64,000 nt of DNA from Perkinsela sp. pyNocScin1. Lineage: Eukaryota; Euglenozoa; Kinetoplastea; Prokinetoplastida; Perkinselidae. The notes under the pieces are model-generated. The model was not told the origin of the DNA and did no database searches. It saw only the letters and a program-made list of their open reading frames with translations. The translations under genes and the position numbers were made by a program. This document shows positions 8,850-18,086 of the stretch, in pieces. How positions within the stretch are numbered: position 1 is the first letter of the stretch; the number at the start of each line of letters is the position of its first letter. The stretch spans positions 744,001-808,000 of the forward strand of contig CAXHTR010000006.1 of NCBI GenBank assembly GCA_964019655.1. The letters run 5' to 3'.

Positions 8850-9719
8850 CTATATCTTTAAGCCTACAAATTTGTACTCGTTCACGGCGTGCGGCTGAAT
8901 GAGCACACCAAAGTACGCATGGTCGCCGAAAACAGTGACTTTGAACAGAACAGCGACATCATTAACCGTATTCTTGTGAATTTTTTGGTCAAATTCTGCG
9001 CCAAACATGAAAGTGGTCATCTGAAATACCATCATCTTATCATCCATTCGGTGCTGTTTGGCCTTGATGCTTTCAAAGTTTTTGTCATAGACCAAAAGAT
9101 CGCCGCATTTGCCTATCCTTTCGTGCATCGTTTTCATGAGACTGTCCTTTTCTTTCTCAATCGACGGATTGTTATGAATTTCAATTGAAACGTCGTAGGG
9201 GAGAATACATTTGATGTTTGTCGTTCTTGCTCGGATCTGCATGGAAGCAATCGACTCCTCGAGAAACACGCTGAGTGTTTCTCTGACGTCACTTATACGG
9301 GCCATGCAGCTCGATGTGAAAGGGAGCAAAGCGTTGATGAACGCTGGCCGACCGCTTCGCTGCCTCCGTTCCTGCTGCAAATGCAATGCAAAGACAAATC
9401 GGGACGCCTCAGCAGTGCTCGGCTGGCGTTGCCCTTTTGGATCACAAAAGAAAACATAAATGTCCTCAGTTTCTGTGCCTGACGCAGCAGTGAACTTGCA
9501 GAATTGAATGGTCGGTGCGAGTTTCTTCATTGCAGCCTTCTTTGAGTCTGTGTTGTATTTCTGCCAGCAGGCAAGGCTTTCACCAAGACTTTGCAAAAAT
9601 ATTTCCATTTCGGCTTGTAGCTCCTTATTTGTGGTCTTTTTGCAACGGAAAATGACACCATCGCTTCTGCGCTCTAATTTATCGCAGGGCGGCCCTATTA
9701 TAGGTTGAACTTCGGGCAT
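8850..9719 (-). CDS. YDVS-family protein of unknown function (289 aa)
   Basis: I start at the ATG at 9719 (MPEVQPIIGPPCDK) because TTTTCTTTTCAG lies 13 nt upstream; an ATG at 9863 is in frame but sits before this acceptor. Family landmarks are all present: DGVIFRCKK, YVFFCDPKGQRQPS, PFTSSCMA, YDVSIEIHNN, NFESIKA and AYFGVLIQPHAVN. It carries an insertion of about 20 residues (around TTFMFGAEFDQKIHKNTVND) between the NFE and FKV motifs that no other copy in the window has. The function is unknown. Confidence 0.87.
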   Translation of the reverse strand: MPEVQPIIGPPCDKLERRSDGVIFRCKKTTNKELQAEMEIFLQSLGESLACWQKYNTDSKKAAMKKLAPTIQFCKFTAASGTETEDIYVFFCDPKGQRQPSTAEASRFVFALHLQQERRQRSGRPAFINALLPFTSSCMARISDVRETLSVFLEESIASMQIRARTTNIKCILPYDVSIEIHNNPSIEKEKDSLMKTMHERIGKCGDLLVYDKNFESIKAKQHRMDDKMMVFQMTTFMFGAEFDQKIHKNTVNDVAVLFKVTVFGDHAYFGVLIQPHAVNEYKFVGLKI

Positions 9720-9801
9720 ATAAGGATAAAGCTGAAAAGAAAAGCTGAATAAGAAGAGATTTTGCAGCATTCTAAAATCTAACAAGTCATTACACATTAA
9801 T

Positions 9802-10133
9802 TCATGCACTTGTGTGATAAAATTCAGACAATGAAGGCAGCAGCGAAAGCAGAAAGTGGTCAAATTTCGTGAAAGAAGAATTGTTATTTTTCAATTGGCC
9901 TGACCGAGCACAAATGCTGATACCTTTCATCGAGAGACAATGGTGACAAAACTTAATTTCGCTGAAAATAACGATCGCTTGCACCTGGCTATCGCCACTT
10001 GCGATCTCCTTAACTGGATTTTTGATACTCTTGAGCCCGTAAAATCCCAAAAGGGGATACAAATAGTCGTTTTCAAACCTCAGTGACACCAACCTTGTGC
10101 CAACATTATCATAAGGAAACCCGACCGTGGTCA
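9802..10133 (-). other. Open frame without ATG, possible gene remnant
   Basis: Between two YDVS genes the minus strand stays open for about 110 codons, reading TTVGFPYDNVGTRLVSL and continuing YLYPLLGFYGLKSIKNP. The composition looks protein-like rather than random, but there is no ATG at its start and no motif I recognise. It may be a remnant of an unrelated gene or chance. Confidence 0.3.
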
Positions 10134-10261
10134 GCTTCGTTCATTTTTTAAATCAATACGATGATTTGCTCTACATTTATTCGCATGAGACAAAACTTAC
10201 CTTATTTTCATTTCATCAGTTTCCTGTATGTGTACTCCCATGTGCTCCTGCACTCTACGTG

Positions 10262-11014
10262 CTAGATTGTAAATTCGTAATTGTTCACAGCGTGCGGCTG
10301 ATGGAGGTCGCCAAAGTACGCTTGGCTGCCTAAAACAACAACTTTGAACAGCATACTCATATCTTCTAAATTCCGCACTGGGTCAGCCAGAGTTCGCGCA
10401 AAGTTTCTGTCAAGCACTAAAATATCTTTGCACTTCGCGAGCCTTTCGTGTATCGTTTCATTGATAGAATCTTTTTCCCGCTCAAGCGCTTTGTTTCCGA
10501 AAATCTCGACCGAAACATCGTAGGGCAGAATGAGATTCGAATCGGTCGCTCTAGCCCGCATGACCCTGATCGATTCCTCGAGCCAGATGTGCAACACTGC
10601 TCTGAAGTCTCTCGACCGGGCGACGCAGGAAGAGTCAAAAGGCACAAGGGACTTCATACACGCTGGAATTCCAGACGTCTTTTTCTTGACTTGATCCAAG
10701 TAACACCCAAGAAGATAACGAGTCCCCTCCATTATGCGTTCCCTTCTTTGATCGCAAACGTACACATGGATATCCTCATCTTCCGTGTCTGATGCAAAAA
10801 TAAATTTGGAAAATCCAATGACGGGCGCACTTAGCTTCGGCGTCGGCGCAATTTTTCGCCACCAATTTATGCTCTTGACGAGGGTTTCGAGGATGTGCAG
10901 TATTTCGCTGTGGACCTGTTGACTTGTGTTCGCTTTGCAGCGGAAAATGATACCTGAGCTCCCGGGTGGTAAAGTATCACGGGGCGGTAGTAATTTGAAT
11001 TCGGCAGGCTGCAT
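10262..11014 (-). CDS. YDVS-family protein of unknown function (250 aa)
   Basis: This is the shortest complete member, with a reduced N-terminus (MQPAEFKLLPPRDTLPPG) before SGIIFRCK. It keeps HVYVCDQRRERIM in place of the usual FFCERKGKRWP, then PFDSSCVARSRD, YDVSVEIFGN (His replaced by Phe in the YDVSxEIH motif), NFARTLADP and AYFGDLHQPHAVN. GCTCTTCAG lies 14 nt before the ATG. It lies about 540 bases downstream of the next YDVS start and belongs to the five-gene run at 8.8-15.4 kb. Confidence 0.87.
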   Translation of the reverse strand: MQPAEFKLLPPRDTLPPGSSGIIFRCKANTSQQVHSEILHILETLVKSINWWRKIAPTPKLSAPVIGFSKFIFASDTEDEDIHVYVCDQRRERIMEGTRYLLGCYLDQVKKKTSGIPACMKSLVPFDSSCVARSRDFRAVLHIWLEESIRVMRARATDSNLILPYDVSVEIFGNKALEREKDSINETIHERLAKCKDILVLDRNFARTLADPVRNLEDMSMLFKVVVLGSQAYFGDLHQPHAVNNYEFTI

Positions 11015-11759
11015 TCAAAAAATATAGCTGAAGAGCAAATATTAACGAAGTTAAATTGACAACTATGGTATTGATGTCGACAAGGCACTTGTAATGGATT
11101 CGTACACGATTTTGTCATCTTTAAGCCGAAAGGCGTACTGAGAGGAAGTGTCTCTTATCAGTCGTTTGCATCACCACTCAAGATCAATCGTTGTATTACC
11201 ATCACTATTGAATAGGTGATTATATTACCTTCTCAAGATAAGGAGAGCTTCAACTTGATATTTCTGTACAATTTTCCTTGTTAACGCGAAGCTAAATGTT
11301 ACAAACCGTTTTGCAGAAACTTTTTTCACCTATATGCTTTTAAGGAAAGTTAATGCCCTGACAAGATAACCCTTTATTTATTTCAGTCTGGGCCCCAAAA
11401 TGTCATTTTGGTCTTGGCCTTCTCTGTAGACCCGCAAAGCGCCAAAACTATACATTCAGATAAAATTACAGTAACGCGTCCTTCATTGTTACTCAAGCAA
11501 ATTCTACTGTAAAGTTTTTGGTCCTTTTGCCACTGCTATTTAAACAGAGTCATGGCGTACTGCCGAATCGGCTGTATTCAGATCTTTGTACTTAAATCAA
11601 AATTGTACGCAGTGCACCAACACGTACAAGCTGCATTGCATTTGTAGTATCAAAGGAAAAAAAACTGCATATTTACGTATGTACGATTCGCACGCTCATG
11701 CAACACGATGTACGATGATATTTTAGCATTCTTGTGTAGTATCGACATTGACTCACCCC
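11015..11759. other. Intergenic, no gene seen
   Basis: About 745 bases without a convincing frame. It contains a small inverted repeat, CCAAAATG / CATTTTGG, at 11395-11411. Otherwise it is AT-rich spacer, probably the 3' region of the 11760 gene plus the leader of the 10262 gene. Confidence 0.45.
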
Positions 11760-12563
11760 TCAAATCTTTACGAATTCATACCCGTACGCAATGTGCGATG
11801 CGTACAGAACAGAAAAATAAGCGTTTTCGCCGAGCACGACGATCTTGAACAGCACTGTTTTGTCCGATGGTCTATTCTTATCTGTCAACGTTCGATCAAA
11901 GTTTCGGTCAAAGACCAAAACATCGCTGAATCGCTCAATTTGCTCTTGCAAGCCTTTCACAATATTTTCTTTCTCCAACTCGAGAATACCATTGTTGTGA
12001 ATCTCCACCTGGCAGTCGTACGGGTGCATTTCCCTCCCATCCCGTTTTTTGATAGCGCTCACTGCGTCTGCAACAAACGTTTGCGTCGTCGACTGGACAT
12101 CCTTCATTTTGGCTAAACAGCACGTTTCAAAAGGGATGATCGAGTGAATCCAAAACGGAAATCTATTGAATTCTTCGATCGACTGCATTATGTGAATCTG
12201 ATAGAAAAGGAACGCCCCATCAGCCATCGTCGGCCACCGCTTCCCATTTCGATCGCAAACGTAGACGTGCATGTCATGGGATTCTGCCTCCCCTGGAAAA
12301 AGGAGCTCAGAAAATTGGAGGACGGGTGGCTTTCCTTTTACTTTTGCCCCTTTTGCCAACATCTGGCCCATGCCCATCGAGAATATTTCGAGGATGGCCT
12401 GCATTTCTTTCAGCACTTCGATAGGAGCACCTCGCTTGTTGCGGAAAATGACGCCTTCGCTGCCTGCTCGCAGACCTTCGTGGGGATTCTTCATGACAGG
12501 GCTTTTCATCATCTGCTGAAATGCCTGCATGGAGGTCTGGTCGACGTGAGGTTTTCTGGGCAT
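11760..12563 (-). CDS. YDVS-family protein of unknown function (267 aa)
   Basis: The ATG at 12563 is chosen because a T-rich tract ending in AAG lies one base upstream; the longer frame to 12632 reads through that tract and gives an artefactual hydrophobic leader. The protein begins MPRKPHVDQTS, like MPRKSDQS of the 13289 copy. Landmarks are EGVIFRNKRG, VYVCDRNGKRWPTMADGAF, PFETCCLAKMKD, YDCQVEIHNN (Cys replaces Val of YDVS), NFDRTLTD and AYFSVLYASHIAYGYEFV. No targeting signal is evident. Confidence 0.88.
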   Translation of the reverse strand: MPRKPHVDQTSMQAFQQMMKSPVMKNPHEGLRAGSEGVIFRNKRGAPIEVLKEMQAILEIFSMGMGQMLAKGAKVKGKPPVLQFSELLFPGEAESHDMHVYVCDRNGKRWPTMADGAFLFYQIHIMQSIEEFNRFPFWIHSIIPFETCCLAKMKDVQSTTQTFVADAVSAIKKRDGREMHPYDCQVEIHNNGILELEKENIVKGLQEQIERFSDVLVFDRNFDRTLTDKNRPSDKTVLFKIVVLGENAYFSVLYASHIAYGYEFVKI

Positions 12564-12590
12564 GCTTAAAAAAAAGAAGATGAAGGATTG
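12564..12590 (-). promoter_or_regulatory. Likely trans-splice acceptor of the 11760-12563 gene
   Basis: The minus strand reads TCATCTTCTTTTTTTTAAG, then C, then the ATG. The AG is at 12565-12566. This tract decides the start codon used in the annotation above. Confidence 0.5.
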
Positions 12591-13288
12591 AAGTAAAATT
12601 GGGATTGGTTTCAGTACATTTGTATTGCTCAACTTTTAAACATCTCGATCCGACAGGAAGTATTTAGAGTGGCTTCTCAAGAATGTGCGTGGGGCCTTTT
12701 TGTTCTCAACGGAAACGTCATGACAGTTTTCATGACATTTTATATAAATGGCGCATTGATTCGAATATCCATGCACACGACCCCTTTCAGTGAAATAAAT
12801 GTCAGAGAGAGAATAAATTGATCCGAATTCGGAGAGAAGACAGGTGGACACTCCTTGATTGACAAGGTTTATTTTTTCAAGAAGGGACTAATGGCCTATG
12901 GATGGCGATAACGGAAAGAAAGAACGTTAGTGCCAGATTTTTGGAGTCAGTCGATTTCGGGTAGACTCATATTTGTGACCACTATTGAAGGTTGAGAGGC
13001 TTTCGTGTTGACAAAAATAGTATCCGTGAACTCTGCTACCGTTATATGCGTATAATTGCCGAAATAACACGACAGCAGATCCAGTAACGCTAAGAAGGGC
13101 GGATTCGGGAGAAATAATCTGAATTCTATATGGAATCGACCCTTCAGAATCCTTTTATTTTGACTCCATGAGAATTAAAATACAAGCTGAATACAACATA
13201 AAGTAACTGCTACACATGCATGAAATAGATTATCGCATGAAAGCCCGGATCATAATTTCTGCCAAATCACCTGGATTTATGTGGTTAT
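12591..13288. other. Intergenic, no gene seen
   Basis: About 700 AT-rich bases. Minus-strand frames are short, lack family motifs and start with non-ATG codons. No repeat longer than a few bases was noticed. Confidence 0.45.
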
Positions 13289-14101
13289 TTAACAATTGAC
13301 GAATCTGTACCCATTGAGGCAGTTGCCCTGCTCCAGAACACCAAAATACGCTTGGTCTGCGAAAACAGTCACCTTGACTAACAGCGTACCGCCCCCGAGC
13401 CCCTCAGTGCCAGCCAAGGTGCGTTCAAAGTTTGCATCGAAAACGACAATAGAAGTCCACTTCCCAAACTTTTCATGAATCAACGCTGCGAGGTTGTCCT
13501 TTTCCCCCTCGAGTGTTTCATTTTCATGAACCTCAATAGAAACGTCATATGCGTGCATTTGTAAATATTTACCCCGGTCTCGCAGTACTGCAATCGCTTC
13601 GTCAACAAATAATTTCAGCATCGTCTTGACAGTACTGGTGGTAGCAACACAGCATCTGCTGAAGAGGACAATCGATCGAATAAACGCTGGAAACTCGCCC
13701 TTTGACTCCCGCTGCTGCGCAAAGTGCATTTCCAAAAAAAGCTTTGCCGCGTCACCCATGCTTGGCCACCGCTTCCCCTTCCGCTCGCAGAAAAAAACAC
13801 AGATGTCTTCAGTCACAGTGTTTTCCGATCCCATGAACTCGTGGAATTTTATAGCAGGCAATTTTCCTTTTTTTGATTTGTCAACGTTCCAGAGGCACTC
13901 CATGCTTTCGACGAGTGTTTCTATGATGGTCTCTATTTCATCAATCGCGCTGAGATCATCCCCCGCGCTGCTTCGAAAAATGATGCCTTCGCCTCCCGAT
14001 TTCAAAACCGGCCAGGGCACTTGAATGACAGCATTCTTATCGATGAGTCGACTCGCGTGGCCATACGGATCGATGATGCTTTGGTCTGATTTTCGTGGCA
14101 T
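13289..14101 (-). CDS. YDVS-family protein of unknown function (270 aa)
   Basis: It starts MPRKSDQSIIDPYGHAS and shows EGIIFRSSAGD, ICVFFCERKGKRWPSMGDA, FLEMHFAQQRE, FSRCCVATTS, YDVSIEVHEN, NFERTLAG and AYFGVLEQGNCLNGYRFVN. The long shared stretches with the 14578 gene (VFFC/VYFC region and FLEMHFAQQRE) mark these two as the most recent duplicates of the family. A pyrimidine tract reaches to 3 nt before the ATG with no AG in between, so the splice position is uncertain. Confidence 0.88.
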   Translation of the reverse strand: MPRKSDQSIIDPYGHASRLIDKNAVIQVPWPVLKSGGEGIIFRSSAGDDLSAIDEIETIIETLVESMECLWNVDKSKKGKLPAIKFHEFMGSENTVTEDICVFFCERKGKRWPSMGDAAKLFLEMHFAQQRESKGEFPAFIRSIVLFSRCCVATTSTVKTMLKLFVDEAIAVLRDRGKYLQMHAYDVSIEVHENETLEGEKDNLAALIHEKFGKWTSIVVFDANFERTLAGTEGLGGGTLLVKVTVFADQAYFGVLEQGNCLNGYRFVNC

Positions 14102-14577
14102 TGTGAAAGAAAGTATAAGACAGGGAGAACAAAGTTTATATGTGATTTAAAAAAAATATTCTTATTCTCAACTTTTTGGCATTTTTAGATACATTTTTGA
14201 CATGCATTTTTTACATTTGTAGCTAAAATGACTATGAGTAACCGAAGTCGGGGCTGGTCCTGATGATTCACTAACTTTCTCATTAATTTTGAAGATATTA
14301 TTGAAAGCTAAAAGATGGATTCCATACCTTCATTCTTCGTAATGAAGGCGGCTTCTCGGCGAACCTTCGCGAGAATGTTTCCCTGATAAGAGACAGTACG
14401 TACTCCGATACACTAATAGGAGGATAATGTCGGATTGAACGATGTTGTTCATTGATCCATTGAAAAGTAAGAATACTCGTATAGAACAATGGAGTATCTG
14501 GAGGCAGCGCATTGAATAGGAAATCCGTTCGAAGCTTAAGGCCTTATTCTCCCGAACTTTTTCCACATACCCCGACT
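14102..14577. other. Intergenic, no gene seen
   Basis: About 475 bases with no recognisable coding or RNA signal; pyrimidine-rich on the minus strand next to 14101. Confidence 0.45.
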
Positions 14578-15405
14578 TTACAGTACTACTCTATCGTTTA
14601 CAAATCTGTACCCATTCAAACGATGTGCCTTCTGAAGCATCCCAAAGTACGCATGCTCGCCGAAAACTGTCACCTGGAATAACAGGGTAATAGCACCGAG
14701 CCCATTAAGATCACTCGATGCGCTTTCAAAGTTTCTGTCGAGTGCAACAATATCTTTGAATTTCCGAAGCCTTTCGTGCATCATTGCAGCCAAGCTATCT
14801 TTTCTCTCTACGAGTACCGCATTGTCGTGAATCTCAACAGAAACATCGTAAACGTGCATCATGCGCGAGAATGCACGCCGAGCTTGCATCAATTTGATCG
14901 AATCATCAACGAATGCTCGCATGGTTGCCTTCACATCGCTCATAGTAGCAAAGCAGCACGTGCTGAAGGGGACGATAGCGTTGAGAAGTGCTGGAAATAC
15001 GCCCTTAGTCTCTCTTTGCTGTGCAAAATGCATTTCCAAAAACATTTTTGCGGCATCTGCCATGCTTGGCCACCGCTTCCCTTTACGGGCGCAAAAGTAC
15101 ACACAAATGTCCTCACTGATTGTGCTTTGGGAGCCGATGAACTCGAGAAACTTGATGACGGGCGCTTTGGTCTTTGTCTTTTGCTCAGCGCTCCAAAGGC
15201 ACTCCAAACTGTCGACAAGTGTTTGCAATATCGAATACGATTCATTCTTTGCAGTCAAGTCTCCGCCCGGCACCATCCGAAAGAGCACACCTTCAGCCCC
15301 GTGCTTCAAAAACACGCAAGGCAATTCAAGGATATTCCTATCGCTTTTGATAATGTTCTTGTCTCCAAATGGATCAAAATCGCTTTGATCTACGTTTCTC
15401 AGCAT
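14578..15405 (-). CDS. YDVS-family protein of unknown function (275 aa)
   Basis: The ATG at 15405 (MLRNVDQSDFDPFGD) is preceded by TTTCTTTTCCGAG and four bases; the frame extends to 15444 but that part is the pyrimidine tract. Motifs are EGVLFRMVPGGD, ICVYFCARKGKRWPSMAD, FLEMHFAQQRETKG, PFSTCCFATMSD, YDVSVEIHDN, NFESASSD and AYFGMLQKAHRLNGYRFVN. The conserved Cys pair, WP and YDVS elements in all copies suggest a folded enzyme-like or binding domain, but no known catalytic signature is evident. Confidence 0.88.
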   Translation of the reverse strand: MLRNVDQSDFDPFGDKNIIKSDRNILELPCVFLKHGAEGVLFRMVPGGDLTAKNESYSILQTLVDSLECLWSAEQKTKTKAPVIKFLEFIGSQSTISEDICVYFCARKGKRWPSMADAAKMFLEMHFAQQRETKGVFPALLNAIVPFSTCCFATMSDVKATMRAFVDDSIKLMQARRAFSRMMHVYDVSVEIHDNAVLVERKDSLAAMMHERLRKFKDIVALDRNFESASSDLNGLGAITLLFQVTVFGEHAYFGMLQKAHRLNGYRFVNDRVVL

Positions 15406-15941
15406 TGTACTCGGAAAAGAAAGGAAAGGTTGGTGATGGTGCATGGAAAATGAAAAGAAATCTTCTGCTCTAAGTCACCATGGTATGTTGCAGAATATAA
15501 TTGAACCGTTGGCATATGCTCGAAAGGTTCTCGTACTTTTCTCCGATTTATCAATGAAATCAGCCCAATCGACGAATAATTCTGTGATTCCCTTATCAAA
15601 CGTGAAAATCGACTCTTTCGGTTGAGCACGCAAAAAATTGCATTGCAACAAAAATCGTGGGAGATTGCTCGAACACTGCGAACGATGCTTCTTTTAGGGT
15701 TAATTCTGAATTCAAAGCTTATCAAATTTTTTCATTCAATTTTTGGAGTACTTCACTCGATGGATGCCTCTGGCGAGGATATTTGAGCAGTTTCGAGGTT
15801 CTCCTCAGTGATGAAGGTTCTATGCTTCATTTTCCCATTAAAAGAATAGAGTGTTTGTTAAAAAGTAACTCTACCATGATTCAGTCGTTGAAAATAAGTA
15901 CAAAGCGTAATAAAATTCTATTCAGTATATATTACTCAATC
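15406..15941. other. Intergenic, no gene seen
   Basis: About 535 bases marking the change from the YDVS run to the next LRR run. No motif or repeat recognised. Confidence 0.45.
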
Positions 15942-16775
15942 TTAATAATGAATTCGAACACACTTTGGTATCTCCCCCTTGGTTGGCGAAAAGGCGTTCA
16001 GAGCGAGCATGAGGTATCCAAGGGATTCTGGAATTCTTGAGAAGTCCAACTCCCCCGTAAAGCGGTTGCGTTGGAGGTCAATGGAGTCGATCCCCGCCGG
16101 CAGGTGGCTCAAGTCGACGCTGCCGCATAGCCGATTCCCACGCACAACGAGCGTCGACATGGCCGTGGGGAGGCTGCACAAACTAATCTCACCCACCAGC
16201 ATGTTTTCGCTCAGATCGATATGCTTCAGTGTTCTCGGCAGCGAATCCAGTGCAATTTCCCCTTCAAACCTGTTTTCCGCGAGATTGAGCACGGCTAAAT
16301 TTTCAAGTAAGGCTCTGAGGTTCAATCCTCCCGAAAATTGATTGAAGTAGACGTAAAACATCGTGAGACCTGCTGGTAGACGACTGAGGTCAATCGACCC
16401 CGAAAATTTATGCGATGAGAGTCCAAAGTCCAGCATAGCGGATGGCAGAAGCGATGTGCTAAGAGTTCCGTGCAGGTGTGGGTCACATTCGTTGACATAG
16501 GAAAAACTGATGAGCTTTGGTGGGAGGTAGTCGAGGAGCAGTGTGCCACTCCCAAAGTACTCTGTGTCAACAAAATCGATCGTTGTGACATTTTTTGCAG
16601 AATCACACGTAATAATATCCCAGCTGCAGACATCATCTTCGTTGGAGTCATCGGAGAGAGCTTCAACAAAGCCTTCTGCTTCACTGAATAGCACTTGGAT
16701 GCGCTGGTTATCCGTCAGCGTCGAGGGGTCAAAGCGGCCGAGCGATGCGTCAGCTGCTAGGACGAAGGCAAACAT
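15942..16775 (-). CDS. LRR protein, about 8 repeats (277 aa)
   Basis: The leader MFAFVLAAD is followed by LGRFDPSTLTDNQRIQVLF and an N-cap VCSWDIITCD. The first repeat has the enlarged form seen in this subfamily (ECDPHLHGTLSTSLLP). The C-terminus, FSPTKGEIPKCVRIHY, belongs to the Pro-x-x-Val cap type also found at 19594, 21936, 32210, 51721 and 52767. The pyrimidine tract before the ATG has no AG immediately upstream. Confidence 0.9.
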   Translation of the reverse strand: MFAFVLAADASLGRFDPSTLTDNQRIQVLFSEAEGFVEALSDDSNEDDVCSWDIITCDSAKNVTTIDFVDTEYFGSGTLLLDYLPPKLISFSYVNECDPHLHGTLSTSLLPSAMLDFGLSSHKFSGSIDLSRLPAGLTMFYVYFNQFSGGLNLRALLENLAVLNLAENRFEGEIALDSLPRTLKHIDLSENMLVGEISLCSLPTAMSTLVVRGNRLCGSVDLSHLPAGIDSIDLQRNRFTGELDFSRIPESLGYLMLALNAFSPTKGEIPKCVRIHY

Positions 16776-16817
16776 TTTGATTTTAAAGAGGTACAGAAAG
16801 AATAAATGCGATGTCTC

Positions 16818-17096
16818 TCAAAGCGTCGGAAGTCTTACAGAGTAGCCAAAGGATGTCAGCCTTTGTCCATCGACGTCGAAAAGCGTAACTGAAATCTTCG
16901 AAAATAAGGCCGAATGCACAATCCTACAGTGCGAATTGCTCTGTATCAAGACTGTCATAGCAGAGAGCAACCTGGAGGATTCTGAACATTCAACGTGGTA
17001 AATTTCGAAATGAAGCTTGAAATGAAAGTTTAGACGAGAGGCATACCAGCTGTTTTGCTCAGTTTGAATCCTCACCTGGCCCGAGAAAAAAGGCAT
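16818..17096 (-). CDS. Possible small unknown protein (92 aa)
   Basis: An ATG-started frame overlaps the end of the 17072 gene by 25 nt. It reads NFHFKLHFEIYHVECSE and ends ISVTLFDVDGQRLTSFGYSV, an alternating pattern suggestive of a beta-rich domain. No family is recognised, and overlap with the upstream gene is unusual here. It could instead be a leftover from another gene. It is listed because its composition looks coding and it fills an otherwise empty gap. Confidence 0.3.
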   Translation of the reverse strand: MPFFSGQVRIQTEQNSWYASRLNFHFKLHFEIYHVECSESSRLLSAMTVLIQSNSHCRIVHSALFSKISVTLFDVDGQRLTSFGYSVRLPTL

Positions 17097-17800
17097 GATT
17101 CGTCCCTGAGGACGAGCGTATGCATCGACTTTGGCAAACGCTCAAAGTTAATGGAACCAGTCAGCTCATTGTCTCTTATGTCCAGTTCCTGCATTGCCAC
17201 CGGTAAATCGTTGAGCGAAACGTCAACGCTCAGCTCATTTTCTGATAACAGCAGCGTTTCCATTGCCGGCGGTAAATCGTCAAACGAAACACCACCGCTC
17301 AGTTTATTTTCTCTTGCTGAAAATACGATAAGCGTATTTGGGAGGTCGTAAAGCACACAACTACCGCAAAACCTGTTTTCATCGATGTATATTTTCTCAA
17401 GTTTCCTTGGGAATTCCCGAAAGTTCAGTTCACCACGCAATTTATTGCAATTTACATTGAAAGTGATGAGGTCTGACGGCAGAACTCTGGTGTCCAGCGT
17501 CCCGTGCATATTGCATGTGATCATATTGAAATTCCGAGTGAGCGCTGGGATGAAATCGAATGCGAACTGCTTTTCGTTCAATCGTCTCCAAGAAAACTCT
17601 ATGCTTGCCACGCGATCATCAGTGCATTCGACTGCACTCCACTCGCAGACATCGAGGTACCCACCGTTCGCGCCTTGATAGATTTTCTTTGCTTTATCTT
17701 TCAGCCCTTCAATAAGAATCTCCATAAGCGCTTGGTCGGAGAGCGAATCGTAGTCGAGGCGGCCGAGCGACGGGTCGATCGCGCAAAGTGCTATGGACAT
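17072..17800 (-). CDS. LRR protein, C-terminally short (242 aa)
   Basis: The leader MSIALCAID leads into LGRLDYDSLSDQALMEI and the N-cap VCEWSAVECTDD. Seven repeats follow, ending abruptly in HTLVLRDESCLFSRAR without any of the family C-caps. The close relatives at 18087 and 42898 continue through a VDExGxxHxWE cap, so this copy appears truncated at its 3' end. The N-terminal half is intact and the start is preceded by TTTTCTTTTTTGATCTTCTC. Confidence 0.8.
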   Translation of the reverse strand: MSIALCAIDPSLGRLDYDSLSDQALMEILIEGLKDKAKKIYQGANGGYLDVCEWSAVECTDDRVASIEFSWRRLNEKQFAFDFIPALTRNFNMITCNMHGTLDTRVLPSDLITFNVNCNKLRGELNFREFPRKLEKIYIDENRFCGSCVLYDLPNTLIVFSARENKLSGGVSFDDLPPAMETLLLSENELSVDVSLNDLPVAMQELDIRDNELTGSINFERLPKSMHTLVLRDESCLFSRAR

Positions 17801-18086
17801 ACGAGAAGATCAAAAAAGAAAATTGAGAAGATTAGTTTACGAATGGAGCACATTATGAAAATACTTTGTCCATATTGCTCATACCTTTAAAGCCTGAAGG
17901 TAGGAAGCGCTTTTCCACTTCAATCGTCATCGATTAGGATATCGAAGAATTCTGCATTAAAATAATACTAAAAGAAACTTTTTCGGTTTCCAGCCAGTGA
18001 CTCATTCTAATTAACTCAGCGCTTTTATACCAAAATATTATACTTCAATTATGTTCCACATACGTATATCTTGGAAACACTCCAAC

